From: Piper betle
Taxonomy: Eukaryota > Streptophyta > Magnoliopsida > Piperales > Piperaceae
Assembly: GCA_033002965.1 (NCBI GenBank)
Contig: JAURVB010014585.1
Span: 1 to 64,000, forward strand
Length of the DNA: 64,000 nucleotides
Reading direction: 5' to 3'
Every line of letters begins with the position of its first letter. Positions within the stretch are counted from its first letter, which is position 1. Both the position numbers and the translations under genes were made by a program. The notes under the pieces are model-generated. The model did no database searches and was not told where the DNA came from. It was given only the letters and a program-made list of their open reading frames with translations. Shown piece by piece: positions 25,207-37,870 of this stretch.

Positions 25207-25788
25207 ATGGAGGTTAAGAGAAGCCGAGGTGAGGAGGGGGACGTTGAGATGGCCAATTGTTTGGTGCTTTTGTCCAATTCTGGTGATCAAGAAGAGACGT
25301 CAACTAGTGCCGGTGCTTCTGGGCGTGTGTTCGAGTGCAAGACCTGCAACCGGCAATTCCCTTCGTTCCAGGCGCTGGGTGGGCACCGTGCCAGCCACAA
25401 GAGGGCGCGAGTTGGAGCGTCCGAGGAGCAAGCGCCGGCTCAGCCCAAGGCCCACGAGTGCCCCATATGCGGCACCGAGTTCGCAATGGGCCAGGCCCTC
25501 GGCGGCCACATGCGACGACACAGAGCGGAGCTCAAGACGTCCAGTTATACGTCGAATGACAATATTGTTCATCGACCTCATCATCTATCCTTGGATTTGA
25601 ATCTACACCCTCTAGATCATGCCCACCAATCCATTGATAAAAAGAGGTTGCCGGTTTTGAGTTCTGGTACTAAAAAGATTGGTGGGTTTCAATTGTCTGA
25701 GAAGAATTCTGGTGAAGGAGGTCTGGATTCTGAGTTAGGGGTTTTCCTGGGACTTGGGATGGTGGGGAAGGTTCCTCTAGTTCATTAG
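25207..25788 (+). CDS. ZAT11-like: C2H2 zinc-finger repressor, ZAT11-like (two QALGGH fingers, EAR motif)
   Basis: An intronless 193-residue protein. Finger 1 has C44, C47, H60, H64 and finger 2 has C85, C88, H101, H105; both carry the plant-specific QALGGH helix (55-60 and 96-101). The N-terminus has a basic KRSR (4-7), a likely nuclear-localisation element, and a leucine-rich ANCLVLLS (16-23) resembling the L-box. Near the C-terminal third, SLDLNLHP (128-135) fits the DLNxxP/LxLxL EAR motif that recruits TOPLESS/SAP18-type co-repressors. This order is the known C1-2i ZAT layout (ZAT7/8/11/12 size class, about 160-190 residues). Expected role: nuclear DNA-binding repressor induced by abiotic or oxidative stress. 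The family assignment is firm; the exact member and stimulus are inferred. The start is the first in-frame ATG, 97 bp after a TATA box. The DNA is GC-richer than its surroundings. A repeat (family Z) begins about 260 bp after the stop. Confidence 0.95.
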   Translation: MEVKRSRGEEGDVEMANCLVLLSNSGDQEETSTSAGASGRVFECKTCNRQFPSFQALGGHRASHKRARVGASEEQAPAQPKAHECPICGTEFAMGQALGGHMRRHRAELKTSSYTSNDNIVHRPHHLSLDLNLHPLDHAHQSIDKKRLPVLSSGTKKIGGFQLSEKNSGEGGLDSELGVFLGLGMVGKVPLVH

Positions 25789-26044
25789 TACATGATGATT
25801 ATATGTTTACTATTAGCTAGGACCTCTTTTTATTTTTCATTGGTGGAATTTTTTCCGGACATTTTTTTCGATCATATTCTTTTGGGAGCGGATTGTAGTT
25901 TAGATTTGATTGTATGATACATATCGACTCATGTACATGAAATTAGGCCATACTCTTTCTTTATCGGCATGGCTTTGGTGTATATAAGTTTGATTTGCCT
26001 TATCTTGTATGAGCCATTATATATGAAGAATATTTCTAAGTACT
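25789..26044 (+). other. Probable 3' region of the ZAT-like gene
   Basis: T-rich sequence follows the stop codon, as is usual for plant 3' UTRs, but I found no clear AATAAA close enough to fix the end. No other feature was seen. Confidence 0.4.
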
Positions 26045-26380
26045 CCAAAATATAATTTTACCGTTTCTTATTAAAAGTATTAATTAAGTATTATACTATT
26101 TCAATTATTTTTATTAGGAACATATTAATAAATTGGTATATTAAAAAACCTTTAAATTAATTAAGGGTCTTAAATTAAGTTAAGATATCTAATTTGAGTC
26201 AAATTATTTAATTTTCCTTCAAATAACAAAAAAATAAACAAAAATTCTAATCATAATTAAAATATTCGGATTGAAACCAAAATATAATATGAAATATTTG
26301 CACACTTTTCAATGATTCTTATTAGGAATATATTAATAATGTATATTGAAAAATTAAATTTATTATATATATATATATAA
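26045..26380 (+). repeat. Repeat family Z, copy 1
   Basis: Matches about 50800-51170 in the same orientation. Both contain AGTTAAGATATCTARTTTGA (R = A or G), then TCAAATTA, and further on an AAACCAAAATAYA.TATGAAATAT stretch. AT-rich and non-coding, with no terminal inverted repeat noticed. Class unknown. Confidence 0.65.
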
Positions 26381-29300
26381 TACCTCAATTTAACCCAAAG
26401 ATGGACAGAGTCATGATTTTATAATTCAAAAAGTTATTCATTAGATTTATGGCTAAAACTTTACACAATTGGATCTCAACCCTCGAGAAGGTTCAGATCA
26501 TGGCCTTAACACTCGGTGCCCGATGGCTAGCAGGGGATTCGGTATAGCAGCTCACGTTCGTTTGCGCTGCGCATTCCTGCTAGATTGGACACATGACAGA
26601 CACCCTACTAGATTTCATACAATACACGCTGAATCATATTGCATAAGAAATGTTTTAACTTTAAAGCTCCTGAATGAGCATTCTGAGTCACAAAAGTGGT
26701 AACACCTCCCCTGCAACTAAAAGGGTGACTTTCATAAGAAATAAACGTTCTGAGATATATGAAGGCAACACCCTCACTGCAGCTAAGAGGTTATAGATGC
26801 ATGGTGTATACTTCTTATACGTAGTTTTCGTGATTGGGTTAGGTAACTTATTATTGGATCCTAATGAATTGCGGTAAAATAAACACCGGGTCATGGTTAT
26901 CTATTCCGTACACCTCACAACTGAATTTAAAACATAGTAACATCATTGAGTGTTAGTGCATCATACCCTAACACCTTGTCTTCACGTGAGCCCTGTATGT
27001 GGAAAGAATCATAAGGTCTTACAACCCTCATTTCTATAGCATACACACAAAGCTGCAACCAAATAAGTTTTATCGTTGTCATGTTCTAGGACTTTGAGGC
27101 TTATATACCCTAACAAACAATTGTTAGTCTTTTCCCTAAAGCTAATACCCAACAGGATGATAATAATAATTAAGGAAACATTCATACACAAACAACCATT
27201 GTATAACCCAATCCATAATCATACATGGCCTGCGAAATACAGGACACACACCCACAAATTAATACATGTCAAAATAACTCAAATACAAAATAGATAATCA
27301 TAACACAAGGCCCCCGCCACCACCCTGAGCTGCAGATTTGTGAACCTATAAGCTTGCCGACACCACGTGACCTCACCTATATAGATATAGGAAAAATTGT
27401 CAGTAATCAAATAAGTTTGAATGTCAGTTCGAAATAACTATTGGTATAACATAGTGGCAGATGAGTACTCTGTTACCCATGAAATATCTTAAAATACTTC
27501 CGAAAAGTCTCACAAGGCTGTAAGCAAGATTAATTTATGTAAAATAGGTTGTCGCGCACGGCAATTCATAGACATACACAAAATTTATTCCATCACATCC
27601 TTCATATAATATCCACCATGATACTCAGATGGCAACAAAACCGTTGTTAATGCCATAAATTTCTAAAATACATTGCGTTAGTACCCTCTTACATTGCATT
27701 ATTTTCGAGTTCAAAAGAGTACTAATGCAATTCTTACTACCTGTACATTACTCTCATATTCATAAAGCCATAAACCCCCGTACTCTTAGGTAATAGGCTC
27801 GGTTAGTGACTTGCATAGTATAGTTTCTGGATCTTAGTTTTCGAAAACGATCAAGGGATCTTGGCCTTAAAGTTTATTGACAGTAGAAATCAAAGTTAAA
27901 TGACCCGACATCAGAGGGATCCGATAAAACTTTGTCGATGCCATCCTATGTCTAAATTAAGGTTAAACTCGAGACTCAATGAGTTAAGAAGAGATCGGTG
28001 AGCTCACCCCATGTATCCAAACAAAAGATGAAACCCGAATCATATTCAAATCACATTGGTATGCAAAACGATGCAAAGCCTTAACACATGCACAACACTT
28101 AAATACTTAGTCAACTTAATTATATCACTTAATGATGTGTTATTCTTCATTAGGTAACTTTAATTAGGGTTTAGGGTTATAAGTACACTTAGTAAAAAAT
28201 TCCACACTTTGGGTTTAATCAAATAGACTTAATTGGATGGCTTTTTTGGACAGGGCAAGCAATATCTGAATGGGCTGAAATTCGAAATGATGGGCCCTAT
28301 TCCTCTAAGGTTTAAACAACAAAATTACCAAGTTTTGGCCCACATGCCAACAAGGTAAATGAAGCTCCCTAAGTCAGGCGAAGGAGCTCGGAACAGTGTT
28401 TCTAAGTTGTGCACCAATTTTCCTAAGTTTCATTCATATGCTTGGAGACTCCAAATAAGCTTGGGTAGAGAAACGTTATTCAACAATATGGACTTATATT
28501 TTGTAACATTTTTGGTCCAAACTTCAAGTATTTGGGGCTAAGTAGACTCGGGAATCAAAGGCATTGGCTAGGTTATTTCTAGAGCTAGTTGTACCTTCTT
28601 GGCATGCAAAATTTCTACTGCAAAATATACAGAGCCATTGGCTCCCAAATTTTATGGTGATGTTTCTGGGACACAACCTAAGATTTGGGTGAAATATCAT
28701 ATAATTTCACCATCAAACAATTAAGGTTTTGGATTTTACATCCTAAGTTAGAGAACTAGGGTTTCACCCTACATTTCTGCTCACTCCAGAACAGTGGAAT
28801 ATCTAGCTATCTACATTATTTTTAATTAGGCCCAAAATTCACATATTTCCAGCAGGCACTTAGTGAGCTCTTATATATGTTTTAGCAAGCTGACCAAGAA
28901 GCATAATTTGAGAGCATGACATAACACATCAACAACTCAACAAGCTCATAATGTGATTAGGGGTTTTGTTCAAGCCCTTAATGAGGTTATTTTAGCATGG
29001 TAATTCAAAACGAAATAACTAACATCCTAACCTACAAACATGCAAAATATTGCATCCAACCTCTACTTAAAATAGGGTGTAAAAGTTGAGGAAATTTAAG
29101 GGTAGGCTACTAGAAATAGTAATGCCGCCACATTTTGCTACATTTGGCACTCATACATGCTCATACCAGCCATATCAAACGAAACATGTCTCATGACACT
29201 CTTAGATCTACCTCTTAGAAACATAACAAAACCAAGATCAAGCAATCATATGACCTACAAGATGAGATATGAATTTTCTACCAAAATAATGCATATCCAA

Positions 29301-29575
29301 GCGTATAGTTCTTTTAAAAATCATAACTATTTTAATAAACATGGAAGTTCCATGATTCCAAATCCTCAAAACTCCTATCAAATATATTCCCATGCCAAAA
29401 AAATACTAGAACAATACACCAACACACTCACAGGCACATAACAAGACAAAACAACAAATGGGGGAGGTGGAAAGGTTGGGCCTTTACCTCAAGGGGGTCC
29501 AAGGACAGGTCTCTTGGGGCTTCCAACCCCAAAGACTTATAACCCTAGGTACTTGGCAAGGCTTCGAGAGGCCAA
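26381..29575 (+). mobile_element. LTR-like copy A, 5' part
   Basis: The start is degenerate but aligns with the clean start of copy E (minus strand from 49032): a diverged TGTAACACTC lead, then a TTATAATTC stretch. Downstream blocks occur in the same order in B and C, for example the GGGATCCGATAAAA block (27930 on) and the GGGTTTAGGGTT-type stretch (about 28168). It stops at 29575, where copy B begins, and resumes at 34712. No protein motif was found. The long length (3-4 kb for the family), TGTAACACYC start and GGGTTTTACA end point to LTRs of a Ty3/gypsy element. The ORFs inside are short and unsupported. Confidence 0.6.
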
Positions 29576-32251
29576 TTAACACCCCATTTTTCAGTCCAAG
29601 GGCAGACCGAATTGCGATGTTATAATCCCGAAGTTATTTGGTAGACTATTATCGCAAAAGCATTACGAAAGCAAATCTCAACCCTGAAGGAGGCTTAAGA
29701 CGGTAACCTTATAGTGCTTTCATAGAAAATGCATGCTCATCGTACTACCGTAGGAAGACTCTTAAATTGAAGGCTCCTAATATGGTTGGACTACTATAGC
29801 AAAAAAGTTATAGAAATAGATCTCAACCTTTAAGGAGGCTTAAGACGGTAACCTTATAGGGCTTTCATGGATAATGTATGTTGATCATATTACTGTAGAA
29901 AGACTTTTAAATTGAAGGCTCTTAATATGAACACACCAAGCTATGAGAGAGGCAGCACCTACCAACAACCAAGAAGGGGTTTTTACAATGTAGATGATCA
30001 CTCCAAACTATAGAAGAGGCTGCATTTAGGAGGTTGCACTTTTTGGAATGCATTATCCGATTCTTATATTTAGTTCCAACCTTGAGTTAGGTAACTTATT
30101 CTTATGATGATGCTGAACATAGTATGTGTAAAAGTAAGGGTCGTGGTTACTTGTTCCATGTATCCATAATGGAAATTAAAATGCACAAGGACATCATTGA
30201 GTACTAGGGCATCATACCCAAACACTCAATCTTCACATGGGCTCTTCACATGGCATGAACCGTAAGATCTTCCAACCCACGTTACTCTAACACACATATA
30301 CAACTGCAACCAAATAAGTCTAGCATACCTAGTATGCTCCTGGTCATGTTCCGGGACTTTGAGGACTTCTGCATAATTGTTAGAGTGCCCCAAACTTAAG
30401 ACCCTGTATAGTGATAGTAAAGTAATACTAAGGCACATATCACATGACTTCACTTTGTCACAATAAAAATATAGAAGTTCCAAGTACACCAGATATATAA
30501 GCCCATAAGCCAAAAATACAAAAGTAATTCAATGCAAAGGCCACAAATACAAGTTATAGGCAGCACCCCCGCCATGAGCCCCTCGATTCGTCCACCTACA
30601 CCGACATTTAACACAGATACTCACCTGCATATATGCAAAAATTATTAGCAACCAAACAATTAGAAAATAACTATCGGTAAAACAATACTGATTGATGGGT
30701 GTCTCAACACTCACAAGGAATTACTAAAACACCAAGAATATCACAGCAACTACTCATCACATAAATACCTGGTGCTAGATTAACAATGGTTACACTAGAC
30801 AGGAAACCTAACTTACAATGGTGCAAAACACATGCCCGAAATGTCATCGGTAGCATTACTGGAGTTTCACTGCTAGCAGGAACTTGTAAATGGAGAGAGA
30901 AACATTCAAAAGAGGAAATCCATCACACTCACACATATATAATATATAAGGGCCAAGGTAGGGGCTTATATCATACAAATTCTGACTTTTTGAATTTGCA
31001 AACCATTAAGGAATCTCAACCTTGAAATTTTATCAAATTGTGGGAAAACTCGACTAGATGGCCGGACATCAGAAGAATTCGATAAAATGCCACTGACATC
31101 GTTCTACATCTAGAACTTTGAAAAATCTCCCTTACGGAGCCAAGCAGAAGATGAAGTAGAGTATTCTACAAACTTGGATCAATCTAGTCCTCGACCTGAC
31201 TCAGCGAGCTCACTCTGTGTTTCCTAATTAGTGAAGAAGAAACCCTAATCACTTGTTGATCAACATGGATTGCAAAATGCAACAAAGCCTCCACGTAAGC
31301 ACAACACTAAAATACCCAACTTACGTAATTGTCTTGTCTAATGACATATTAAACCCGTTTAGATAACTTGATTAGGGTTTAGAGTTGAAAGTGTACTTAG
31401 TGGAAAGTCGGACACTTAGGGTTTTATCAAATGGATTTAACCGAGATAATATTTTCGGAGGAACCAAATGACGTCCAAATGGGTAAATCTTTAGATCAGT
31501 GGCCTCTCACATCCTAATGGTGTGACAAAAATTCTACCAAGTGCTGGCCCATGGGCCAACATGGTAAACTAGGCCCACTAATATTGAGCTAAAGTGTTGT
31601 GAATAATGTACCTAGCCATGCACTAATTTTTCTAAGAATCATTCATGGGCTTGGAGACTCCAAATGGGCCTAGGTAAATGGGTATGTTAGCCAACATTGC
31701 GTGCTTGATTCCTATAAAATTGCAAGTCCAAACTCCAAGTATTTTGGCCTAAATGGACTCGAGAGTGGAAGCAATTGGCTAGATTGTTTCTACAATAGGC
31801 TGGACCCAATTGGCTTGGGAAATTTCTACCACAAAATCTACTAAGCCAATGCATACCAAAATTTAGGGTAATCTTACTAGGACGTGTCCTAAGGTATGGG
31901 TGAAATTTTATAGAATTTCACTGCCAAATAAATAGGGTTTGGGATTTTGTAACCAAAGTAAGAGAACTAGGGTTTCACCCTACCTTCATGGACACCACAA
32001 AACCTGATCAAGTAAGCACCTAAATGATTTTTAACTTAGCCTAAACTTAACATGTTTTCGGTAGACATTTAGTAAGTCTTTAGGCTATTTTTTACAGATT
32101 TTATTCACATTGTTTAGCATACTCACTAATGAGTACCATCCCACAGCATGTCGTAGATCATCAACGGCACTACATATACATAGCACACTTAGGGGTTTTG
32201 TTCAAGCCTTTGATGATGTCATTTTGGCATGATATGTTAAGACATAGCTAA

Positions 32252-33074
32252 TAGGGTGTTTGATTGTGGTTTTCTGATAATTGTTTTTAGTATAAAAAGA
32301 AAGTGGCATAGGTGTTTCGTAGAAAACGTGGGAAGCTTTATGAAGAAAACATGAGCAAAAAACTAAGGGTCAGGCTTTTTTTCTAAAAATGGTTTTGTAC
32401 GTGTATCTCAATGAGTGCCGAGCAAGTGAAGGGAGGTCTTAGCCACCGGGGGGAGGGGGGTTGGAGTTGGCGGGGAATGGGCAGATGGTTAGGTTTGAGG
32501 GGAGAGCTGGCAGGGGGGCGAGGCACCTTGGATGATAGTCGGGGGTGGGAGACGCAAGGTGGTGGTAATCTGGGCGGGCTGGAGACGATGGTGAAGCAAG
32601 CGAAGGGCGGTGGCGGTGATGAGGGCCTAGCCGGGCGGGGCTAGATCTGGCAGCAGGGGTGGAGGGAGAGACCGATGGTCGGAGAGGAGGAGATGATTAG
32701 GGGGAGAGCAGACAGGGAGTTGAGGCACCTTGGGGATAGTCGGGGGCAGGAGACGCAGAGTAGGGGTAGTCTTGTGGGCGGGCGGGGGAGAAGAAGAAAG
32801 GTAAATGAGTCTTTTGGGAGAGGGAGGGAAGAAGATGGATTTGACAGGGAGGGGGGTGTGGAAGAAAAGGAAGGGTGAGGGGTTCAGAAGAAGATGGGCA
32901 GGAGGAACGGGGCAAGAACCTGGGCGGGGAAGATGGTTCTGGGGTAAGAGATGTGGAGAAAAAATCAAGTTTTGCCAAACGTAATTTTAATAGCTTTCGC
33001 TGAAAAAAATATTCTTGCAAAATTTTTTGCTATCAAAATTTCAATAGAAATCATAAAAAAAACCAAACACCCTA
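32252..33074. mobile_element. Tourist/PIF-Harbinger-like element with purine-rich cargo
   Basis: Both ends read TAGGGTGTTTG as perfect inverted repeats, and the similarity continues weakly. TAA flanks both sides (32249-32251, 33075-33077). Copy C keeps the uninterrupted form of the site near 41415. These are the known marks of Tourist-type elements. At 823 bp it is larger than most MITEs. The middle (about 32400-32945) is G/A-rich with ORFs on both strands (for example 32411-32644, 32627-33020) but no transposase motif, so the element is non-autonomous. Confidence 0.78.
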
Positions 33075-33795
33075 TAACATCCTTAGATACAAACATACAA
33101 AAGATTGCATCCAAACACTACTTAGAACTGGGAGTAAAAATTAGGGAAAGTGACTTTTGGCTGTAAGAAATAGTAAAGCCACCACCTTTAATCAGTTTTT
33201 CTCTATACATGCTCATAAGAGCATAATCAAACAAAACATGCTGCACATAGCCTGTAGATTTACCTCTTAGGAATGTGTCAAGGCAATAATCATGAAAAAA
33301 ATAAAATTTATAAGATGAGATATGAATTTTTTACAATGTATATACTTACACATGTATTTTGAAAAACTTGTAACTATTTTTATACATCTTCAAATGTGAT
33401 GAAACACAGTTTTAAATGCTCCTAATACAAAGATCTACATGAATCAAATATAAGAAAAATTAAAATTCAAAAAAATAGTAACCACACACGCATAAAAGTA
33501 TAGAAAAAAGTGAGACATTTACCTCAACCGGTTCCTAGGGGAGAAAGGGAGTTTTTATAGGAAGGGGAAAGAGCTCTAGGCCAAGGGTGCTCTCCCAGCA
33601 AGCTAGACCATAGAAAGCCAGAAAACCTGGACCACAAAGGATGAACTGAACCACATGCAAGCGCAAGCTTGGACGCAAGGTCATTGGCAGGGTGCCTTTG
33701 CAGTAGCCAAAAGAATGGTGGTTTTCAAATTTGGGCACATGGGCACTCTACAGATGCCTTTGCGGCCTTACTTGAAACCCTAACCCTAAACATGT

Positions 33796-34331
33796 TGTAA
33801 CGACTCAGCCCAAAGTGCAACGTAATGGGCCAAGTCATTTCTTTAAAATGGGTACCCCAAAAGTTAAAGATCTATAGTCCATTCCCACTTATAAACATGA
33901 TCTTTTCCTAGTAGGTATTAGATGTAGGACTAAGTTGAGGGATCTCACAATCCACCCACCTTAGAAAATTTCGTCCCCGAAATGCCTATTCTTGGCCCGT
34001 TGCTAGCCCCAGCCCACATCCTTTCTGGCCCGTGACCGGTAGCCCAACCAACGTTTCTAGTCTTGGCCCGTTGCTAACCCCAGCCCACGACCTTTTTGGC
34101 CCGTGACCGGTAGCCTAGCCAACGTCCCTAGTCCATCCCACCATCTAACACGGAACCAGGTCGGCTCTGATACCATTTGTAACGACCCAGCCCAAAGTGC
34201 AACGTAATGGGCTAAGTCATTTCTTTAAAATGGGTACCCCGAAAGTTAAAGATCTCTAGTCCATTCCCACTTATAAACAGGATCTTCTCCCAGTAGGTAT
34301 TAGATGTGGGACTAAGTTGAGGGATCTCACA
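33796..34331 (-). mobile_element. Complete TRIM retrotransposon
   Basis: 536 bp with two 154-bp LTRs (33796-33949 and 34178-34331) and CATGT target duplications (33791-33795, 34332-34336). On the minus strand the LTR reads TGTGAGATCC..GTTACA. Two bases inside the upstream LTR lies TGGTATCAGAGCC (complement of 34162-34174), the usual primer-binding site for initiator tRNA-Met. A purine tract AGGTGGGTGGAT precedes the other LTR (complement of about 33950-33961). The internal region of 228 bp has no ORF. TRIMs of this design depend on proteins from other elements. The two LTRs differ at few sites, so the insertion is fairly young. Confidence 0.93.
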
Positions 34332-34711
34332 CATGTGTTGGTACAAGGGCATTGGGAGCAGCATCCTTTGCTCAACCAGGTTGCACATACTTAGGGTTTT
34401 TGAGTTAAGGTGTCAAGGGAGACCTTGCTATAATCATTTGAAAGGGTTCCACACACATGACAAGTGACTAGACTTGCAAGAGACTCACCCCTGAACCTAA
34501 CTAGACTCGACATGCTTGAAAATTGAAAAATAGAAGCAGCAGTGACATAACGTCCGACCAGGTCAGCTGAACACTAGAGGAGACTTGGGCCTTGGCTCAA
34601 TCACATCATGCAATGGACAAACTAATGGCAAAGAGGGCTGGACACACCACTCAGTCCAGGTCAAAACCAAACCGACAAAAAACCCATCAGACAACAGACC
34701 TGGGTTTTACA

Positions 34712-35315
34712 CTAAGGAACACAAGAAGAGGCTTAAGAGGAAGCAAGGAGGAAGGGATGAGTCATAGCAATGAGAGCCAAAGGGGCAAAAATCTTGGGAA
34801 AGAGAATCTCAAGGGCACTGGGAGGATGCCTTTACACTGACCTTTGCAAAGTTGGACTACAAAAAGAATGGGCCAAATTCATGCGCACTACTGTTGAACT
34901 GAACCTCATGAAAAGGGGTTAGGTGTGGGCGTAAGGGCAATGGGAGGGCACCTTTGTGTTTGATAAAAAGGGAGAAAGTTTAAATTTGGTCGCAAGGGTG
35001 ATGTGCTAGTACCTCTATGCCTATACATAAACCCTAACCTTTAGAAATGCTGGAGGTCTTGTGCAAAGGGCAGGGTTTGTGCACATAGGGTTCACATCCT
35101 AAGGTTGTTGAGGCAACCTCAGAAAATGTTTCACGGGTCTTGTAGGGGCTAGATTATCTTAAAATGGTTTTGAACATGACAAGCAAACTAGACTCACAAG
35201 GGACTCCACCCTAACATCTAACTAGACTCGACTCGACCAAACTAAAAATGAAACAATCGGGCATGTAGCATCCAAACAGGGGTGCCGAACACCAATGGAG
35301 GCTAAGGCCGTGGAT
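34712..35315 (+). mobile_element. LTR-like copy A, 3' part
   Basis: This picks up copy A at the point where 29575 leaves off, judged against copy C (about 41960-42540). It includes the ACTAGACTCGACTCG stretch and the GTGCCGAACACCAATGGAGG segment also seen before the end of C. The expected TTTTACA end is absent, because the sequence meets inverted copy D at about 35315-35322. Confidence 0.5.
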
Positions 35316-37412
35316 ATATACTATAGAACCTAGGCTTTTCACTCAATAGTTTTAGTTTTGGTTTGGTCTTGAGTTGGATGGAGTTGTTTGCCAACCCTTT
35401 TGTCATGCGTAGGTATAAATGGTATGGTATGTGTGAGCCATGACCCTAGTCTCCTCCTATGCTCATTGTTACCCTGCTAAATAGTACACCATTTTGGCTC
35501 TTATTTTTTATTTTTATTGGGTCGAGTCATGTTAGGTTTATGACTGTGTTTCTTGAGAGTCTACATTGTTTGCCGTGCATTTGAAACCCCATTTTCGGTT
35601 GATCCTAGCCCCTGTAGGACTCACAATGCATTTTTGAGGTTGCTCGGTCTACTTAGTGTGCGAACCCTAAGTGCGCACGCGCTGGTTCCAATACGATGGC
35701 ACCCTCCTAGCACCCATGCACAGGAAAGAAGGTTGAATTAGGGTTTTGGGGCAGGCTCAATGGCACCAACATAGCACTATTGCGCCTAGCCCATGTCTGG
35801 TTCTGTTCAGCCTTACCACTTGCATCATCAGCCAATGCTTCAATTGTCTAGTTTTGTAGTGGCTAGCGCCCTTCTGCTGTGCATGTGCTCTTGCACTAGC
35901 AAGTTTTCCCTTTTCTATAAAAGTTCCCTTCCTTTGCTTTGCTTTGGCTCTCCCTTGCCTCCCAGCCTCCCCTCCTTCCTTTGCTTCTGCTTGCTCTCCT
36001 AAGCCTCTTCGAGCCGAGCCTAGCCTAGGGCCTAGGATTGTACGTTTGTGGGTAGTAGGCCCCACGAGACCTCCTCCTGGTGCATTGGAAACAAGCTTCT
36101 TCCCTCCTTGTTGCTCTTTGCGTCTTTTGTTTGTTGCTTGGATTTCTACTGCATGGCAGTTTCATGATTTTAGTATGTTTTACTAAATAATTATGTATTT
36201 TTTAGCATGCCATGGTTACCTATTTGCATAATCATGATAGATCTGCTGCTTGCTCTACATTATATTTTTACGTACTATCAGTTGCATCTTATTTATAAGA
36301 GGTGGATCTAGAATGATTATGAAGCATGTTTCACTTGTTTTGGCCTGTCTGAACATGTATGGAGCCAAAATTGGCAAAAGGCGACAGTTTTCCTGCTTCC
36401 AGTAGCCTATCCGTCACTTTCTCCAATTTTCTTCCCATTTTTATGTATCCTTTTCATGTATTTTGTATGTTTCTTTTGTTATGTTTTAGCTATGTCTCGT
36501 TAGAATACCAAGCTAAAATGACCTCATTGAAGGCTGGAACAAAATCCCTAATTGTTGTATGTGTTTGTTGTATTTCTAGGGTGCATGGGTTTGTTCTGAA
36601 TTTAAGCTCCTAGATGAGCCCCTAAAATATTTTTTTGTAAAATATGTAAAACTTGTTTAAGAATTGGTCGATTGTCTATTGACAACGTGTAAATTTTTGG
36701 ATTAATCAAAAATCATTTAGATGGTTAGCTAGCTCGGATTTTAGGAGTGTGCACAAATGAAGAGTGTAAACCTAATTCCCCAGCTCCAGTTACGAAATTC
36801 ATTGAGCTCAGTGTGAACGATGAAATTTTATGAAAATGCACCTAGACCTTAAATTTTCCCAATAGCATCCCTGTAAAATTTCAGGACCATTGGTTGGGTA
36901 GATGATTTGGTAGGAATTTCTCAAGTGATTAGGCCCTGCGAGTTCCGGAAATGCCTTAGCCAGTGCTACCATTCCCAAGTTTACTCAGGCACAATTACTT
37001 GGATTTGGATCTGAACTTCAATTAGGCTAAAGCCCACTATGTTGGCTAACACTGAGCTTTTACCCGGACCCATTTCGAGTCTCCAAGTCTATAAACAGAC
37101 TTAGCAAAATTGGTGTGTAGACTAAAAATACTATTTCAGCACTTCAGCCCAACCTCCATGGGTCTTGTTTTGCTTGTCTTTCCCTAGCTCCAAATACTAT
37201 ATACCACTGGTCCAAATCACCGTTTGGCCCACGCAAAAAATTATTTGGTTAAATCCATTTGATGAAACCCTAAACATGTGACTTTTCACAAGTTGTACTT
37301 GCAACACCAAGCTCTAATTAAGGTCATCCAATGAGGTTTAACACTTCAAAAAGGAAGATAATTAAGTTAAGTAAGCCATTTTGGGTTGTTCATGTGTTGA
37401 GTCATTGCCTTG

Positions 37413-37870
37413 TTTTGGGTGCCGATGAGATATGATCATTGTTCGAGCTTCATCTCTTTGATAGGATATGCGCAATGAGCTCGCCGAGTTAGGGCAAGGA
37501 GTCTGATTCATCTAGGTCTATGGACTCATTTGCCTTATCTCTACTTAGATCCATAGGTGAGGTTATAATCAAGTTTTAGATGTAAGGCGACATTATGCAG
37601 CATTTTATTGGATCACTCCAATGACAAGCCATTTATCTAGGTTTTGGGTGCCGATGAGATATGATCATTGTTGAAGCTTCATCTCTTTGATAGGATATGC
37701 GTAATGAGCTTCGCCGAGTTAGGGCAAGGAGTCTGATTCATCTAGGTCTATAGGACTCATTTGCCTTATCTCTACTTAGATCCATAGGTGAGGTTATAAT
37801 CAAGTTTTAGATGTAAGACGACATTAGCAGCATTTTATTGGATCACTCCAATGTCAAGCCATTTATCTAG
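37413..37870 (+). repeat. 229-bp tandem duplication inside copy D
   Basis: Units 37413-37641 and 37642-37870 both begin TTTTGGGTGCCGATGAGATA and differ at only a few positions, several of them single-base gains or losses. This duplication is much younger than the divergence among the LTR-like copies. Confidence 0.93.

Larger units (their letters stand above)
29576..34711 (+). mobile_element. LTR-like copy B, nested in A
   Basis: Starts TTAACACCCCATTTTTCAG, a worn TGTAACACCCC, and ends TGGGTTTTACA at 34711. Sequence on either side (to 29575, from 34712) reads as one interrupted copy A, so B inserted into A. A convincing target duplication was not found at the worn ends. B itself carries two later insertions, a Tourist-like element (32252-33074) and a TRIM (33796-34331). 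About 147-bp units are tandemly repeated at 29638-29932. No coding capacity was found. Confidence 0.65.

Noticed and set aside
33796..34331. Possible Cassandra-type TRIM (5S rRNA-bearing LTR)
   Set aside because: No 5S-like promoter sequence is visible in the 154-bp LTR.
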